DNA from: Burkholderiales bacterium
Lineage (GTDB): Bacteria > Pseudomonadota > Gammaproteobacteria > Burkholderiales > Burkholderiaceae_C
Direction: 5' to 3'
Assembly (NCBI GenBank): GCA_017307855.1
Contig: JAFKGD010000013.1
Span: 186,001-250,000 of the forward strand
DNA length: 64,000 nucleotides
Every line of letters begins with the position of its first letter. Within the stretch, counting starts at the first letter, position 1. Position numbers and translations under genes: made by a program. Below the pieces are notes generated by a model. That model made no database searches. It saw only the letters and a list, made by a program, of their open reading frames with translations, and was not told the DNA's origin. Below, piece after piece: positions 35,939 to 45,289 of the stretch.

Positions 35939-36949
35939 TCAGGCCGCCAGCGCCAGCGGGGCGCGCGCGCTGTCGCCGATCTCGGCGCGCGCCACGTCGC
36001 GGATCAGGTTGCGCAGCCACAGGTGCGCTTCCGATCGGTGGTTGCGCTCCTGCCAGAGCATGTAGAACTCCATCGTGCCGAAGCTGGCTGGCGCCTCCAG
36101 CATGCGCAGTGGCATGTGCTCGGTCAGGCGCTGGCCGAAATGCCGGCTGGTGGTGAAGCACAGGTCGGTCTGCGCCAGCACGTGGGGAATGCTGCCGTAC
36201 TCGGCCACCGAGGCCGTCACGCGGCGCTCCAGCCCCAGCTGGGCCAGCCGCGCATCCACGGGGTTCACGGCCGGATCGGCCGTGGACGACAGCGAGATGT
36301 GGCGCACCGCGATGAACTCCTCCAGCGTGAGCCGGCCCTGCCCGGCCAGCGGATGCTGTTCATGCACCAGGCATACGAATTCCGACGAGAACAGAGGTGC
36401 GCGCCGCAGGCTGGGCGGCGGCGTGGGCCAGTTGCCCAGCGCGATGTCGAGCAGGCCCGCGGTCATGAAGTTGGAGATCTGCTCCAGCGACGGGTGTGCG
36501 CCCACGTCCACCACCGAATCGGGCGCTTCGGTGCGCAGCCGCCCCAGGATGGCCGGCAGGAAGCTCACGCCGAAGCAGTTGCCCAGCACCAGCCGGAAAT
36601 GGTGCCGGCCCTGGCGCGGGTCGAACCCGGTGCCGGGGTTGACGGCCAGCTCCAGTTCTCCCAGCAGGCGGGCCAGCACCACCTGCAGCTCGGCGCCGCG
36701 CCGTGTGACGGTGAGGCGGTTGCCCTCGCGCACCAGCAGCGGGTCCCGGAAGATGTCGCGCAGCCGGCGCAGGGTGAGGCTGATGCTGGGCTGCGGCTGG
36801 TGCAGCCGCTCGGCCGTGCGCGTCACGCTGCACTCCGTCAGCAGGATGGACAGGGTGCGCAGCGACTTGATGTCGAGCGAGGCGGTAGCGGCGCTGATGT
36901 CCATGGCGGGCGGGTCGGCTGGCGGAATGGGGGAAGGAACGGCTTCCAT
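35939..36949 (-). CDS. LysR-family transcriptional regulator
   Basis: The protein has 336 residues. The winged HTH (LLTECSVTRTAERLHQPQPSISLTLRRLRDIF) is followed by the LysR substrate domain, of the NodD/PcpR-like group. An ATG at 36904 would drop 15 residues. It is the last gene after the ABC importer genes on the same strand (36 bp) and probably controls them; the Rieske gene converges from the other side. Confidence 0.92.
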   Translation of the reverse strand: MEAVPSPIPPADPPAMDISAATASLDIKSLRTLSILLTECSVTRTAERLHQPQPSISLTLRRLRDIFRDPLLVREGNRLTVTRRGAELQVVLARLLGELELAVNPGTGFDPRQGRHHFRLVLGNCFGVSFLPAILGRLRTEAPDSVVDVGAHPSLEQISNFMTAGLLDIALGNWPTPPPSLRRAPLFSSEFVCLVHEQHPLAGQGRLTLEEFIAVRHISLSSTADPAVNPVDARLAQLGLERRVTASVAEYGSIPHVLAQTDLCFTTSRHFGQRLTEHMPLRMLEAPASFGTMEFYMLWQERNHRSEAHLWLRNLIRDVARAEIGDSARAPLALAA

Positions 36950-36985
36950 CGTGCAAATTCCGTTCCAGCCGGTGCCCGGCCTCGT

Positions 36986-37957
36986 TCAGGGCTTGGGGAC
37001 CGCGAGGTCGGCGCGCACCATCTTCACCGGGTCCATGCCGGTCCTGAGGCCGCCGTAGGTGGTGAGCACCTGGTACGAATCGGCGACCTTGGCGGGCTCC
37101 AGCGCGCACAACGCGGTCTTCGCGGTGTAGTCCGAGCGCACGAAGCCTTCCTGCAGCGCCAGCTGGCGCTTCTGGTGCTCGGGATTGAGCGTGGGATTGA
37201 CCTTGAGCACGGCGGCGACGGCCTCGGGCTGGTTCTTCAGCGCGTAATCCCAGCCCTTCGCCGTGGCGCGCAGGAAGGCGCGCACCACCTCGGGCTTCTC
37301 GGCCACGTACTTGGCCGTGGTGAAGATCACCTCGGCATAGGCGTTGACGCCGTAGTCGGCTGCGGCCAGCGTGGCCGTCTTGTGGCCTTGCAGTTCGACG
37401 GCGATCGGCTCGTTGACGATGAAGGCCGTCTTGGCCTGCACGTTGCCGTTCATCAGCACCTCGTTGCCCACGGCGACCACGGTGCGAACCCGGCTCATGT
37501 CGACACCGGCCTTGTTGAGCATCGCCTTCGTGTAGTGCCAGGGGCCGCCCTCGTTGTAGGCGATGGTCTTGCCTTCGAGGTCCTTGGGTGTCTTGATGCC
37601 GCTGGACGCCAGCGACAGCAGGCCGGCGGGCGACTTCTGGAAGCAGGCGCCCACCATGACCAGGTTCATGTCCTGCGCGTTGCCGTAGAGCACCGCACTC
37701 ACGTCATTGGTGCCGAAGGTGTTCTGGCCCGAGGCCACCAGCGTGGTCGAGTTGATGTTGGGGCCGCCGGGCATGAGCGTGACGTCCAGCCCCTCGGCGC
37801 CGTAGAAGCCTTTCTCCCTGGCCATGATGTAGCCGGCGTTCTGCACATTCATGGTCCAGGACACGCGCAGGCTGATGTTCTCGGCGGCCTGGGCGGGCAT
37901 GGCGCAGGCGATGGCCGTGCAGGCCGAGGCGATGGAAACGAGGGACAGACGGGGCAT
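36986..37957 (-). CDS. ABC importer substrate-binding protein, NMT1/SsuA-like
   Basis: The protein has 323 residues with a signal peptide ending MPAQAAE. SWTMNVQNAGYIMAREKGFY and EGLDVTLMPGGPNIN are typical of NMT1/THI5-like proteins that bind aromatic sulfonates, thiamine precursors or related compounds. GGAG stands before the ATG at 37957. It is followed by the LysR gene and preceded by the permease (77 bp). Confidence 0.9.
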   Translation of the reverse strand: MPRLSLVSIASACTAIACAMPAQAAENISLRVSWTMNVQNAGYIMAREKGFYGAEGLDVTLMPGGPNINSTTLVASGQNTFGTNDVSAVLYGNAQDMNLVMVGACFQKSPAGLLSLASSGIKTPKDLEGKTIAYNEGGPWHYTKAMLNKAGVDMSRVRTVVAVGNEVLMNGNVQAKTAFIVNEPIAVELQGHKTATLAAADYGVNAYAEVIFTTAKYVAEKPEVVRAFLRATAKGWDYALKNQPEAVAAVLKVNPTLNPEHQKRQLALQEGFVRSDYTAKTALCALEPAKVADSYQVLTTYGGLRTGMDPVKMVRADLAVPKP

Positions 37958-38034
37958 GGTGATCTCCGGCAGCGGATGCGTTGAGGGAAGGGTGGAAGGT
38001 GGGGAAGGAAAAGCGGAAAGGGGGCGCGGGCGTG

Positions 38035-38820
38035 TCAGCGGTCCAGCCGCGCGCCGGGCCAGAACAGCATCAGCTTCTCCAGCGCGGTGACGAGGTAGAA
38101 CAGCACGATGGTCGCCAGCGAAGTGACCGTGATGGCCGAGAACAGCATGGCCGTGTCCTGCTGGTAGCCGGCGTTCACGATCAGCGTGCCGATGCCCACG
38201 TTGGCGCCGGTGAACTCGGCCACGATGGCGCCGATCACGGCCATGCCCACGGTGATCTTCATGGCCGAGAACAGGTAGGGCGCCGCCGCATAGAGGCGTG
38301 CGTGCCAGAACACCTGCAGCGGCGGCGCCTGGATCACCTGCATGAAATCCAGCAGGCTGGCGTCGAGGCTGCGCAGGCCGCGCGTCACGTTGACCAGGGT
38401 GGGGAAGAAGCAGGCGATGGCCGCGATCGCCACCTTGGGCGCGATGCCGAAGCCCAGCCAGATGGTGAGCAGCGGCGCGATGGCAAGCACCGGGATGGTC
38501 TTGAGGATGATGGCCCAGGGAAAGAACGCGCGCTCCAGCGAGCGCGAATAAAGGAACAGCACGGCCGCTACGCAGGCCGCCACCGTGCCGGTCACGAAGC
38601 CCAGCGAGGCGGCCAGCATCGTCATGCCCACGTTGTCTGCCATGTGCCGCCAGTCGGCGGCGATGCGCGCCGCCACCACCGAGGGCGCGGGCAGCAGGAA
38701 GCGCGGCACCTCGAACACGCGCACCACCGCTTCCCACAGCAGCACGCCGGCCACGAACAGCGACAGGGGTGGCAGCGCGGCGCGGGCGAAGGCGGCCAGC
38801 CGGGGCGTGCGCACGGTCAT
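38035..38820 (-). CDS. ABC importer permease, SsuC-like
   Basis: The protein has 261 residues and six helices. The EAA-type loop is [20 protein letters not shown]. It forms the channel for the NMT1-type binding protein. Its ATG overlaps the ATPase stop (ATGA). Confidence 0.9.
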   Translation of the reverse strand: MTVRTPRLAAFARAALPPLSLFVAGVLLWEAVVRVFEVPRFLLPAPSVVAARIAADWRHMADNVGMTMLAASLGFVTGTVAACVAAVLFLYSRSLERAFFPWAIILKTIPVLAIAPLLTIWLGFGIAPKVAIAAIACFFPTLVNVTRGLRSLDASLLDFMQVIQAPPLQVFWHARLYAAAPYLFSAMKITVGMAVIGAIVAEFTGANVGIGTLIVNAGYQQDTAMLFSAITVTSLATIVLFYLVTALEKLMLFWPGARLDR

Positions 38821-39662
38821 GCCGGCACCCCCGAGGCCGCGACGGGCGCGGGCGCGGGTGCCCCGTCATCGCCACCGAAGATCAACGATTCGAGCTGCTC
38901 CACGTAGCGCGCGAACTGCGGACTGCGCCGCACGGCCGCATCGCGCGGGCGCGCCAGGTCGATGTCCACCACCTGACGCACGCGGCCCGGTCGCGGGTCG
39001 AGCACCACCACGCGGTCGGACAGCAGCACCGCCTCGGGCAACGAGTGCGTGACGAACAGCACCGTGCTCTGGCGTTCGGCCCAGATGCGCAGCAGCTCGT
39101 CGCCCATCTCGCGGCGCGTGAAGTCGTCGAGCGCGCCGAAAGGTTCGTCCATCAACAGCACCTCGGGGCCGTAGGCCAGGGCGCGCGCGATGGAGGCGCG
39201 CTGGCGCATGCCGCCCGAGAGATGGGCCGGAAACCGGTTTTCGAAGCCTGACAGCCTGACCAGCTCGATGAAGGCGCGTGCCTGCGCGTCGCGGGCGGCG
39301 GCGTTGCCGATGCCCAGGATGTCCAGCGGCAGCCGCACGTTCTCCAGCACCGTCTTCCAGGGCATCAGCGCGGCGTCCTGGAACACGAAACCGAACGGCC
39401 GGTCGCGCCCGTACTCGGCGGGCGACAGCCCGTCGATGCGCACCTCGCCCTCGGTGCAGCCTTCCAGGCCGCTCACGAGGCGCAGCAGCGTCGACTTGCC
39501 GCAGCCGCTGTGACCCACCAGCGAGACGAAGCTGTTGCGCGCCAGCCCGAGCGTGATGCCCTGCAGCGCACGCACGGCAGCAGCGCCCGTGCCGAAGCAC
39601 TTGCCCACCTGTGCCATGTGGATGAAATCGTCGCCGGATCGATGAGCGCGCGGGGTGGTCAT
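38817..39662 (-). CDS. ABC importer ATPase, SsuB/TauB-like
   Basis: The protein has 281 residues. Walker A GHSGCGKS, Q-loop FVFQDAALMPWK, signature LSGGMRQRASIARAL, Walker B LLMDEPFGALD and the switch His in VTHSLPEAVLL are all present. The ATG at 39662 was chosen because the upstream extension runs into the divergent control region. First gene of the operon ATPase-permease-binding protein-LysR. Confidence 0.93.
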   Translation of the reverse strand: MTTPRAHRSGDDFIHMAQVGKCFGTGAAAVRALQGITLGLARNSFVSLVGHSGCGKSTLLRLVSGLEGCTEGEVRIDGLSPAEYGRDRPFGFVFQDAALMPWKTVLENVRLPLDILGIGNAAARDAQARAFIELVRLSGFENRFPAHLSGGMRQRASIARALAYGPEVLLMDEPFGALDDFTRREMGDELLRIWAERQSTVLFVTHSLPEAVLLSDRVVVLDPRPGRVRQVVDIDLARPRDAAVRRSPQFARYVEQLESLIFGGDDGAPAPAPVAASGVPA

Positions 39663-39746
39663 GCGTCGTGGGGAAGCTCGAGCGGCCGCTGCGCGCGATG
39701 ACACCGTGTCACGACAGCGCAATGACCTCGGTCAATTCTTCAAGTC

Positions 39747-39790
39747 TTGCCCGCGCGGGGCAATTTGCACGCGCGCCATACGGGGTATGG
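39747..39790. promoter_or_regulatory. Two palindromes between the ABC operon and the VOC gene
   Basis: TTGCCC-GCGCG-GGGCAA (39747-39763) and CCATAC-GGG-GTATGG (39776-39790) lie in the 181-bp divergent gap. CATACGG recurs inverted as CCGTATG a few bases later. These are plausible LysR or other operator sites. Confidence 0.5.
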
Positions 39791-39843
39791 TGTTTTCCGT
39801 ATGCGCTGCCCATCCCGGGCCGCCACACCGCAAGGAGAGAACC

Positions 39844-40272
39844 ATGGAAACCGCGCAACTGCACCGCGGCCGCCTGATCGACCACCTGCAACTCGTCGTG
39901 CGCGACCTGCCCGCCAGCCGCCGTTTCTACGAGGCGGTGTTCGAGGTGCTGGGCATTCCGCTCGGCGGCTCGGGCGAGGACTACTTCTGGGCCGACGAGC
40001 TGTTCATCTCAACTGCCAGCAGCGAGGCCGCGGCCGGCCAGTTCACGGGCCGTCACCATCTGGCCTTCCAGGCGAAGGACCGCGCGATGGTCGATGCCTT
40101 CCACCGCGAGGCGCTGGCCGCCGGCGGCAAGGACAACGGCGCACCTGGCGAGCGCAGATACCACCCGGGCTACTACGGCGCCTTCGTGATCGATCCCGAC
40201 GGCAACAACATCGAGGCCGTCTACCACGGTGAGGCGAAGCAGAACGTCGAATCGGTGGTGGTCACGTTCTGA
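39844..40272 (+). CDS. VOC-superfamily (glyoxalase-fold) protein
   Basis: The protein has 142 residues. LIDHLQLVVRDLPASRRFYE starts the fold, HHLAFQAKDR is the central half and YGAFVIDPDGNNIEAVYHG is the typical end with a Glu metal ligand. AAGGAG precedes the ATG. It is divergent from the ABC importer and may act on the same compound. Reaction unknown. Confidence 0.85.
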   Translation: METAQLHRGRLIDHLQLVVRDLPASRRFYEAVFEVLGIPLGGSGEDYFWADELFISTASSEAAAGQFTGRHHLAFQAKDRAMVDAFHREALAAGGKDNGAPGERRYHPGYYGAFVIDPDGNNIEAVYHGEAKQNVESVVVTF

Positions 40273-40290
40273 ACGGGCGTGGCGCCGGCG

Positions 40291-41619
40291 TCAGCCCAGC
40301 GTCACGATCTCCTGCTTCTTGCGCCCGGGCGGCCACCTCACCTGTGCAACCTCGCGCAGCGCGAAGGTGAACTCGGGGCCGATGCGGCTGGCCAGCATGG
40401 CCTGCACCGCGGCCTGCTCATCGCCGGTCAGGGGCTGTGCAGCGGCCACTTCCACGTCGAACGCCCGGGGCGCCGTCTGCACCATGCGCCACTCGTGCAC
40501 ACCGGGCGCGGCGTCCAGCCAGTGGGCAGCCTGCACGCGGACGTAAACCAGTTCGCCGCTGGCGCGCTCCACCAGCACGCGGCGCCGGCCCAGCAGCCGC
40601 GTGAGCGTGGGCACCTGCACGCCGCACACCGGACAGTGCGGCAGCAGCGTGGCAATGTCGCCCAGCTCGTAGCGGATCGCCGGGCTGGCCCACTGGTGCA
40701 GGCCGGTAACCAGCACGCTGCCCTGCCGGCCATGGGGCAGCGGATGGCCGCTCTCGTCCACCACTTCGACGATGGCGTTGGACACGGCGACGTGATGATG
40801 ATGGTCGCTGGCCGGGCACTGGAACGCGATGGGGCCGATCTCCTCGCAGGAGTACCGGTCAGTGATGCGGGCCCCGAGGATGCGCTGCGTCTGCTCGCGC
40901 AGGGAAGGGTCCACCGTTTCGGCGAAAGTGATGACCTGCCGCAGGCGCGGCGGCCGCAGCCCATGGCGCTGGATCGCACCCAGCATGCCCGACAGCAGCG
41001 CCGGATAGGTGGCCAGGTGGGCCGCCTGCTGGCGGCACAGCCAGCGGGCGTTGTCTTCCACGCTGTAGCCGCCCGAATGGCGGATCAGCCGCCGGCCGGG
41101 GTGCAGCCACGGATCGCCTTCGGCCACGCCATGCTCGCCCGCGGGCGGGTGGGCCTGCACCGTGACCACCAAGGTGTCGGCGCGCGTGTCGCGTCCCTGG
41201 CGCTGGTCGTCTGCGGCGAAGGTATTGACGTTCAGGCGCCGCGCCAGCGCCGAGTAGGCGAAGCGCACCGGCTGGCCGCTGGAGCCCGAAGTTTCGGTAT
41301 GTCCGATGCCGCCGAACCCCGCCGGCACGCGCACGGGTTCCCGTTCGATGAAGCTGCGGTAGTCGGCGCGGCGCATCACGGGCAGCGCATGCAGGCGGCC
41401 GAGGCCGCCCTCGCCAGGCCATGGCGCCAGCCAGTCGCGCCAGCGGGCCGACTGGCGCAGCCACTGCAGCAGGGCGGCCAGCCGCTGTTCCTGCCAGGCT
41501 TGCCACTGCACCGCCGGGCCGTGCTCCAGCACATGGACGAACCGCATGTCCACCAGGGCCTGCGCCACGTCGGAGGGCGCCTCGTGAGGCCAGCCCGGGG
41601 TGCCACCGGTCGCCGTCAT
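40291..41619 (-). CDS. PaaK-like adenylate-forming enzyme
   Basis: The protein has 442 residues. The AMP-binding loop TSGSSGQPVRF, YSCEEIGPIAFQCP (adenine and acyl site) and YELGDIATLL match phenylacetate-CoA ligase and CapK-type enzymes. A CPVC pair lies near residue 330. It overlaps the upstream DMT permease gene by four bases (ATGA), so transporter and enzyme are coupled. No phenylacetate genes are near, so the acid activated is unknown. Confidence 0.78.
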   Translation of the reverse strand: MTATGGTPGWPHEAPSDVAQALVDMRFVHVLEHGPAVQWQAWQEQRLAALLQWLRQSARWRDWLAPWPGEGGLGRLHALPVMRRADYRSFIEREPVRVPAGFGGIGHTETSGSSGQPVRFAYSALARRLNVNTFAADDQRQGRDTRADTLVVTVQAHPPAGEHGVAEGDPWLHPGRRLIRHSGGYSVEDNARWLCRQQAAHLATYPALLSGMLGAIQRHGLRPPRLRQVITFAETVDPSLREQTQRILGARITDRYSCEEIGPIAFQCPASDHHHHVAVSNAIVEVVDESGHPLPHGRQGSVLVTGLHQWASPAIRYELGDIATLLPHCPVCGVQVPTLTRLLGRRRVLVERASGELVYVRVQAAHWLDAAPGVHEWRMVQTAPRAFDVEVAAAQPLTGDEQAAVQAMLASRIGPEFTFALREVAQVRWPPGRKKQEIVTLG

Positions 41620-42500
41620 GCCTTCGGCCGCGCCGGCAGCAGCACCGACGCGATGGCCACCACGATCAGCACCACCGCGGCCCAGTCCTGCCAGTGCAGC
41701 ACCTCGCCCAGCATGAGGGCGCCGGTGAACACGCCCAGCACCGGAATGAACATGACCGACAGCGACGAGGCCAGCGGCGGCAGGCCGCGAGCCAGGAAGA
41801 ACCACGCCGGTTGGGCCAGGCCGAAGATCATCACGCCGTTGTAGGCGATGGACGCCCAGGCGATGGTGCCCGGCATCCGCCACTGGTCATGCTCGAACAC
41901 CACCGACAGGACGCTCATCGACAGCGTGGTGACCGCCGTCATCCAGAACGTGATGGTCAGCGTGGACACGGGCAGCGTGGTGCGCCGCAGCTGGTGCGTT
42001 CCGAGCGCCCAGAAGGCCGCGGCCGTGACCATCATGAACACGCCGGTCGGCCGGCCGCTGAAGTGCGTGACCTCGTGCCACAGCAGCAGCCCCACGCCCA
42101 GGCCGGCGGCACCGATGCCCAGCCAGCCACGGGGCAGCAGCTTCTGGCCGAACCACAGCGCGCCGAAGAGGGCCGCGAAAATCGGCATGGTGTAGCCGAG
42201 GATGGCGGCCCGGCCGCTGGAGAGCATGGGAATGGCCATGATGATGAGCACGTGCCACACCACCATGTTGGTCACTGCCAGGCGCAGCACTTCGCCGCGC
42301 CGCCCGCGCGGCACCGTGAACGACGTGCGCGTGGCCAGCATCGCCAGCGCCAGCACCGGCAGCCCGATCCACATGGAGAGGGTCCGGAACATCAGCGGCG
42401 GCAGGCCAGTGACCCCCGCCTTCATGATCGGCCAGTTGACACCCCAGATCAGGGTGACGAGCACGAGAAGGGCCAGCTGACGGGGCGCGAGGACATGCAT
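41616..42500 (-). CDS. DMT/EamA-family permease coupled to the PaaK-like gene
   Basis: The protein has 294 residues and ten helices in two repeats (LVTLIWGVNWPIMKAGV; FWALGTHQLRRTTL). Substrate unknown; four-base overlap with the ligase gene suggests transport of the ligase substrate or product. Start ATG at 42500, divergent from pyrF by 60 bp. Confidence 0.86.
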   Translation of the reverse strand: MHVLAPRQLALLVLVTLIWGVNWPIMKAGVTGLPPLMFRTLSMWIGLPVLALAMLATRTSFTVPRGRRGEVLRLAVTNMVVWHVLIIMAIPMLSSGRAAILGYTMPIFAALFGALWFGQKLLPRGWLGIGAAGLGVGLLLWHEVTHFSGRPTGVFMMVTAAAFWALGTHQLRRTTLPVSTLTITFWMTAVTTLSMSVLSVVFEHDQWRMPGTIAWASIAYNGVMIFGLAQPAWFFLARGLPPLASSLSVMFIPVLGVFTGALMLGEVLHWQDWAAVVLIVVAIASVLLPARPKA

Positions 42501-42548
42501 GGCCGGCGATTGTCGGCCATGCCCGGCGAACCCGCCCGGGCCGCCACC

Positions 42549-42554
42549 TAGAAT
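42549..42554 (+). promoter_or_regulatory. -10-like TAGAAT before pyrF
   Basis: TAGAAT ends six bases before the pyrF ATG; the transcript would begin at the start codon. No clear -35. Confidence 0.4.
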
Positions 42555-42560
42555 TGGCCC

Positions 42561-43391
42561 ATGACCTTCCTCGACATGCTGCGCACGGCCGGCGAGCGCA
42601 ACGCCTCCATGCTGTGCGTGGGCCTCGACCCCGAACCGTCGCGCTTTCCCGGCCGGCTGAAGGACGACGCCAGCCGCATCTACGACTTCTGCGCCGCCAT
42701 CGTCGATGCCACGGCCGACCGCGTGAACTCGTTCAAGCCGCAGATCGCCTACTTCGCCGCGCACCGCGCCGAAGACCAGCTCGAACGCCTGGTGGCCCAC
42801 ATCCGCAAGGCTGCGCCGGGCGTGCCCGTCATCCTCGATGCCAAGCGCGGCGACATCGGCAGCACGGCCGAGCAGTACGCGCGCGAGGCCTTCGAGCGCT
42901 ATGACGCCGATGCCGTCACGCTCTCGCCGTTCATGGGGTTCGACTCGGTCGAGCCTTACCTGCGCCGCGAGGGCAAGGGCGCCTTCCTGCTGTGCCGCAC
43001 CTCCAACCCCGGCGGAGACGACCTGCAGGCCCAGCGACTGGCGGACATCGACGGACAGCCCCTGCTCTACGAGCACGTGGCGCGACTGGCTCAGGGACCG
43101 TGGAACCTCAACGGCCAGCTCGGCCTGGTGGTGGGCGCCACCTATCCCAACGAGATCGAACGCGTGCGCGCGCTCGCGCCCACGCTGCCGCTGCTGATCC
43201 CCGGTGTGGGCGCGCAGGGCGGGGACGCCACGGCCACCGTGCGCGCGGGCTGGCGCGCGGGTGGTCCGATCATCGTGAATTCGTCGCGGGCCGTTCTCTA
43301 CGCCTCGTCGGGCGACGATTTCGCCGCGCGTGCGCGCGAGGTGGCCGGGCAGACCCGCCAGACGTTGCAGGCCGCGCTACCGGCGGCCTGA
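42561..43391 (+). CDS. pyrF: Orotidine 5'-phosphate decarboxylase, PyrF type 2
   Basis: The protein has 276 residues and makes UMP in pyrimidine synthesis. [45 protein letters not shown] (catalytic Lys/Asp) and [12 protein letters not shown] (phosphate) identify the longer type 2 form common in Burkholderiales. Confidence 0.96.
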   Translation: MTFLDMLRTAGERNASMLCVGLDPEPSRFPGRLKDDASRIYDFCAAIVDATADRVNSFKPQIAYFAAHRAEDQLERLVAHIRKAAPGVPVILDAKRGDIGSTAEQYAREAFERYDADAVTLSPFMGFDSVEPYLRREGKGAFLLCRTSNPGGDDLQAQRLADIDGQPLLYEHVARLAQGPWNLNGQLGLVVGATYPNEIERVRALAPTLPLLIPGVGAQGGDATATVRAGWRAGGPIIVNSSRAVLYASSGDDFAARAREVAGQTRQTLQAALPAA

Positions 43392-43403
43392 GCCGGCGCC
43401 AGG

Positions 43404-43856
43404 TCAGGCGGCGCGCGAAGTGATGCGCCGCGCGGCCTCGAGGTACTCGCGCGCGTGGCCGGCCAGCGCGATCTCGCCCGGCGTCTCGGGCGAAAAGTTG
43501 TCTACCGGCATCGGTCGGCCCTCGTCATCCACCGCAACGAACACGATCAGGCATTCGGTGGTCTTGCGCAGGCCACCGCCCTTGATGTCGCCCGAACGCA
43601 CTTCCACCGCGATGTTCATGCTGGTGTTGCCGGTGTAGGCCAGGTGCGCCTCCACCTCCACCAGCTCGCCGATGCGCACCGGATGGTGGAAGCGGATGCT
43701 GCCCACGAACACCGTCACGCAGTAGCGCTTGGCCCAGGCTGTGGCGCAAGCGTAGCCGGCTTCGTCGATCCACTTCATGACGGTGCCGCCATGCACCTTG
43801 CCGCCGAAATTGACGGTGCTGGGTTCGGCCAGGAAGCGCAAGGTGATGGAGGGCAT
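43404..43856 (-). CDS. Acyl-CoA thioesterase, hot-dog fold
   Basis: The protein has 150 residues of the YciA/BFIT type. VNFGGKVHGGTVMKWIDEAGYACA contains the helix with the catalytic Asp, and GSIRFHHPVRIGELVEVEA the second strand region. It hydrolyses acyl-CoA; chain preference unknown. The ATG at 43856 matches the family start. Confidence 0.9.
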   Translation of the reverse strand: MPSITLRFLAEPSTVNFGGKVHGGTVMKWIDEAGYACATAWAKRYCVTVFVGSIRFHHPVRIGELVEVEAHLAYTGNTSMNIAVEVRSGDIKGGGLRKTTECLIVFVAVDDEGRPMPVDNFSPETPGEIALAGHAREYLEAARRITSRAA

Positions 43857-43957
43857 GGTGCCGGTCCGCGAAGTGGAGGTGGCGGGATTATTCGCCAAGC
43901 CGCCTGCGGCTGCGTAACCGGCCGCCGGTGCCCCTGGCGGCAGCCCGTAGCCCACGC

Positions 43958-44416
43958 TCACCAGCCCCAGAGCAGCGGGCGCGAGACCCAGCCCGACACG
44001 CCGCCGTCCTGCTGCACCTTGACCCATTGCGGGCGCTTCTCGAGCGTGCGCAGCACCTCGCCGCGCTCGGCGCGGCCGAGCACGCGGGTGTTGGTGGACG
44101 GGCCGCTGCGGATGTTGGCCACGTTGGACTTGACGATGTGGTGCGCCTGCTTGTTGGTCAGCGGGCGATGCACCCAGCCGGTGTCGTTCTCGAAATCCTT
44201 CACGCGCAGCCAGTCGCCGCGCCGGCCGGTGACTTGCAGCGGATAGCCCTTGGACAGCTCCCACGAGACCGCGTGCTGCGTGCCGGCGCCGGTGCGCATG
44301 TTCACGCCGTCCTTGGAGATGGCCACCATGTCACGGGCCTGCGCGCCAGTGGCGGCAAGGGCGAGGAGGGTGGAGGCGGCGAGGGCGGTCAGCAGGCGCG
44401 GGGCACGCACATTCAT
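43958..44416 (-). CDS. Secreted protein with two bacterial SH3 domains
   Basis: The protein has 152 residues with a signal peptide ending GAQARD (about residue 28). Two SH3b domains follow: GVNMRTGAGTQHAVSWEL..WLRVKDFENDTGWVHR and VANIRSGPSTNTRVLG..WVKVQQDGGVSGWVSR. Such proteins bind cell-wall peptides. The ATG at 44416 was chosen as the signal-peptide start. Confidence 0.87.
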   Translation of the reverse strand: MNVRAPRLLTALAASTLLALAATGAQARDMVAISKDGVNMRTGAGTQHAVSWELSKGYPLQVTGRRGDWLRVKDFENDTGWVHRPLTNKQAHHIVKSNVANIRSGPSTNTRVLGRAERGEVLRTLEKRPQWVKVQQDGGVSGWVSRPLLWGW

Positions 44417-44551
44417 CGGTCGGAATCCTTTCGTAGAAGGGGGTTTCGGGAGGGTGCAGCACGGGTGGTTCGCATCCGTGCGCAGAAGTTCCATCTAGTT
44501 TCGTCGCTGGCGTGCGGGTTGTCCCCACGTGCCGGCCGCGATGGCCGGGCG

Positions 44552-45262
44552 TCAGGCCTTGGGCGCCGCCGGAATGTTCAGTCCGCGCTGCACGGCCGGA
44601 CGCGCCACAAATGCCTCGAGCACGCGGTTGACGTTCCTGAAGCTGGCGAAGTCCACCAGTTCGCCCGCGCCGTAGAAGCCGTTGAGGTTGCGCACCCAGC
44701 CCCAGGTGGCTATGTCGGCGATGGTGTAGTCGCGCCCCATGATCCAAGCGCGGCCTTCGAGGTGCCGGTCGAGCACGCCCAGCAGGCGCTTCGATTCGGC
44801 CACGTAGCGGTCGCGCGGGCGCTTGTCCTCGTAGTCCTTGCCGGCGAACTTGTGGAAGAAGCCCAGCTGGCCGAACATCGGGCCCACGCCGCCCATCTGG
44901 AACATCAGCCACTGCAGCGTTTCCCAGCGGCGCGCCTCGTCCTTCGGAAGGAACTTGCCGGTCTTGTTGGCAAGGTACACCAGGATGGCGCCTGATTCGA
45001 ACAGACCCATCGGCTTGCCGCCCGGGCCGTGGGGGTCGAGGATGGCCGGGATCTTGTTGTTGGGCGAGAGCGACAGGAACTCCGGCGTCATCTGGTCGTT
45101 CTGGCCGAAATCGACGCGGTGCACCTCGTAGGGCAGCTTGCACTCCTCCAGCATGATCGACACCTTCACGCCGTTGGGCGTGGGCAGCGAATACAGCTGC
45201 AGGCGGTCCGGATGCTGCGCGGGCCACTTCTTCGTGATGGGAAACTTCGAGAGTGCGTTCAT
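44552..45262 (-). CDS. Glutathione transferase-like protein, YfcG/YghU type
   Basis: The protein has 236 residues. The thioredoxin-fold half has YSLPTPNGVKVSIMLEE and NNKIPAILDP, with ESGAILVYLA as the glutathione site; the second half is helical (LPKDEARRWETLQWLMFQ). Relatives act as glutathione-dependent disulfide-bond oxidoreductases. It is 27 bp from the uvrA stop on the same strand. Confidence 0.9.
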   Translation of the reverse strand: MNALSKFPITKKWPAQHPDRLQLYSLPTPNGVKVSIMLEECKLPYEVHRVDFGQNDQMTPEFLSLSPNNKIPAILDPHGPGGKPMGLFESGAILVYLANKTGKFLPKDEARRWETLQWLMFQMGGVGPMFGQLGFFHKFAGKDYEDKRPRDRYVAESKRLLGVLDRHLEGRAWIMGRDYTIADIATWGWVRNLNGFYGAGELVDFASFRNVNRVLEAFVARPAVQRGLNIPAAPKA

Positions 45263-45289
45263 GGTGTCTTCCTTTGCAGTGAATCGGAT

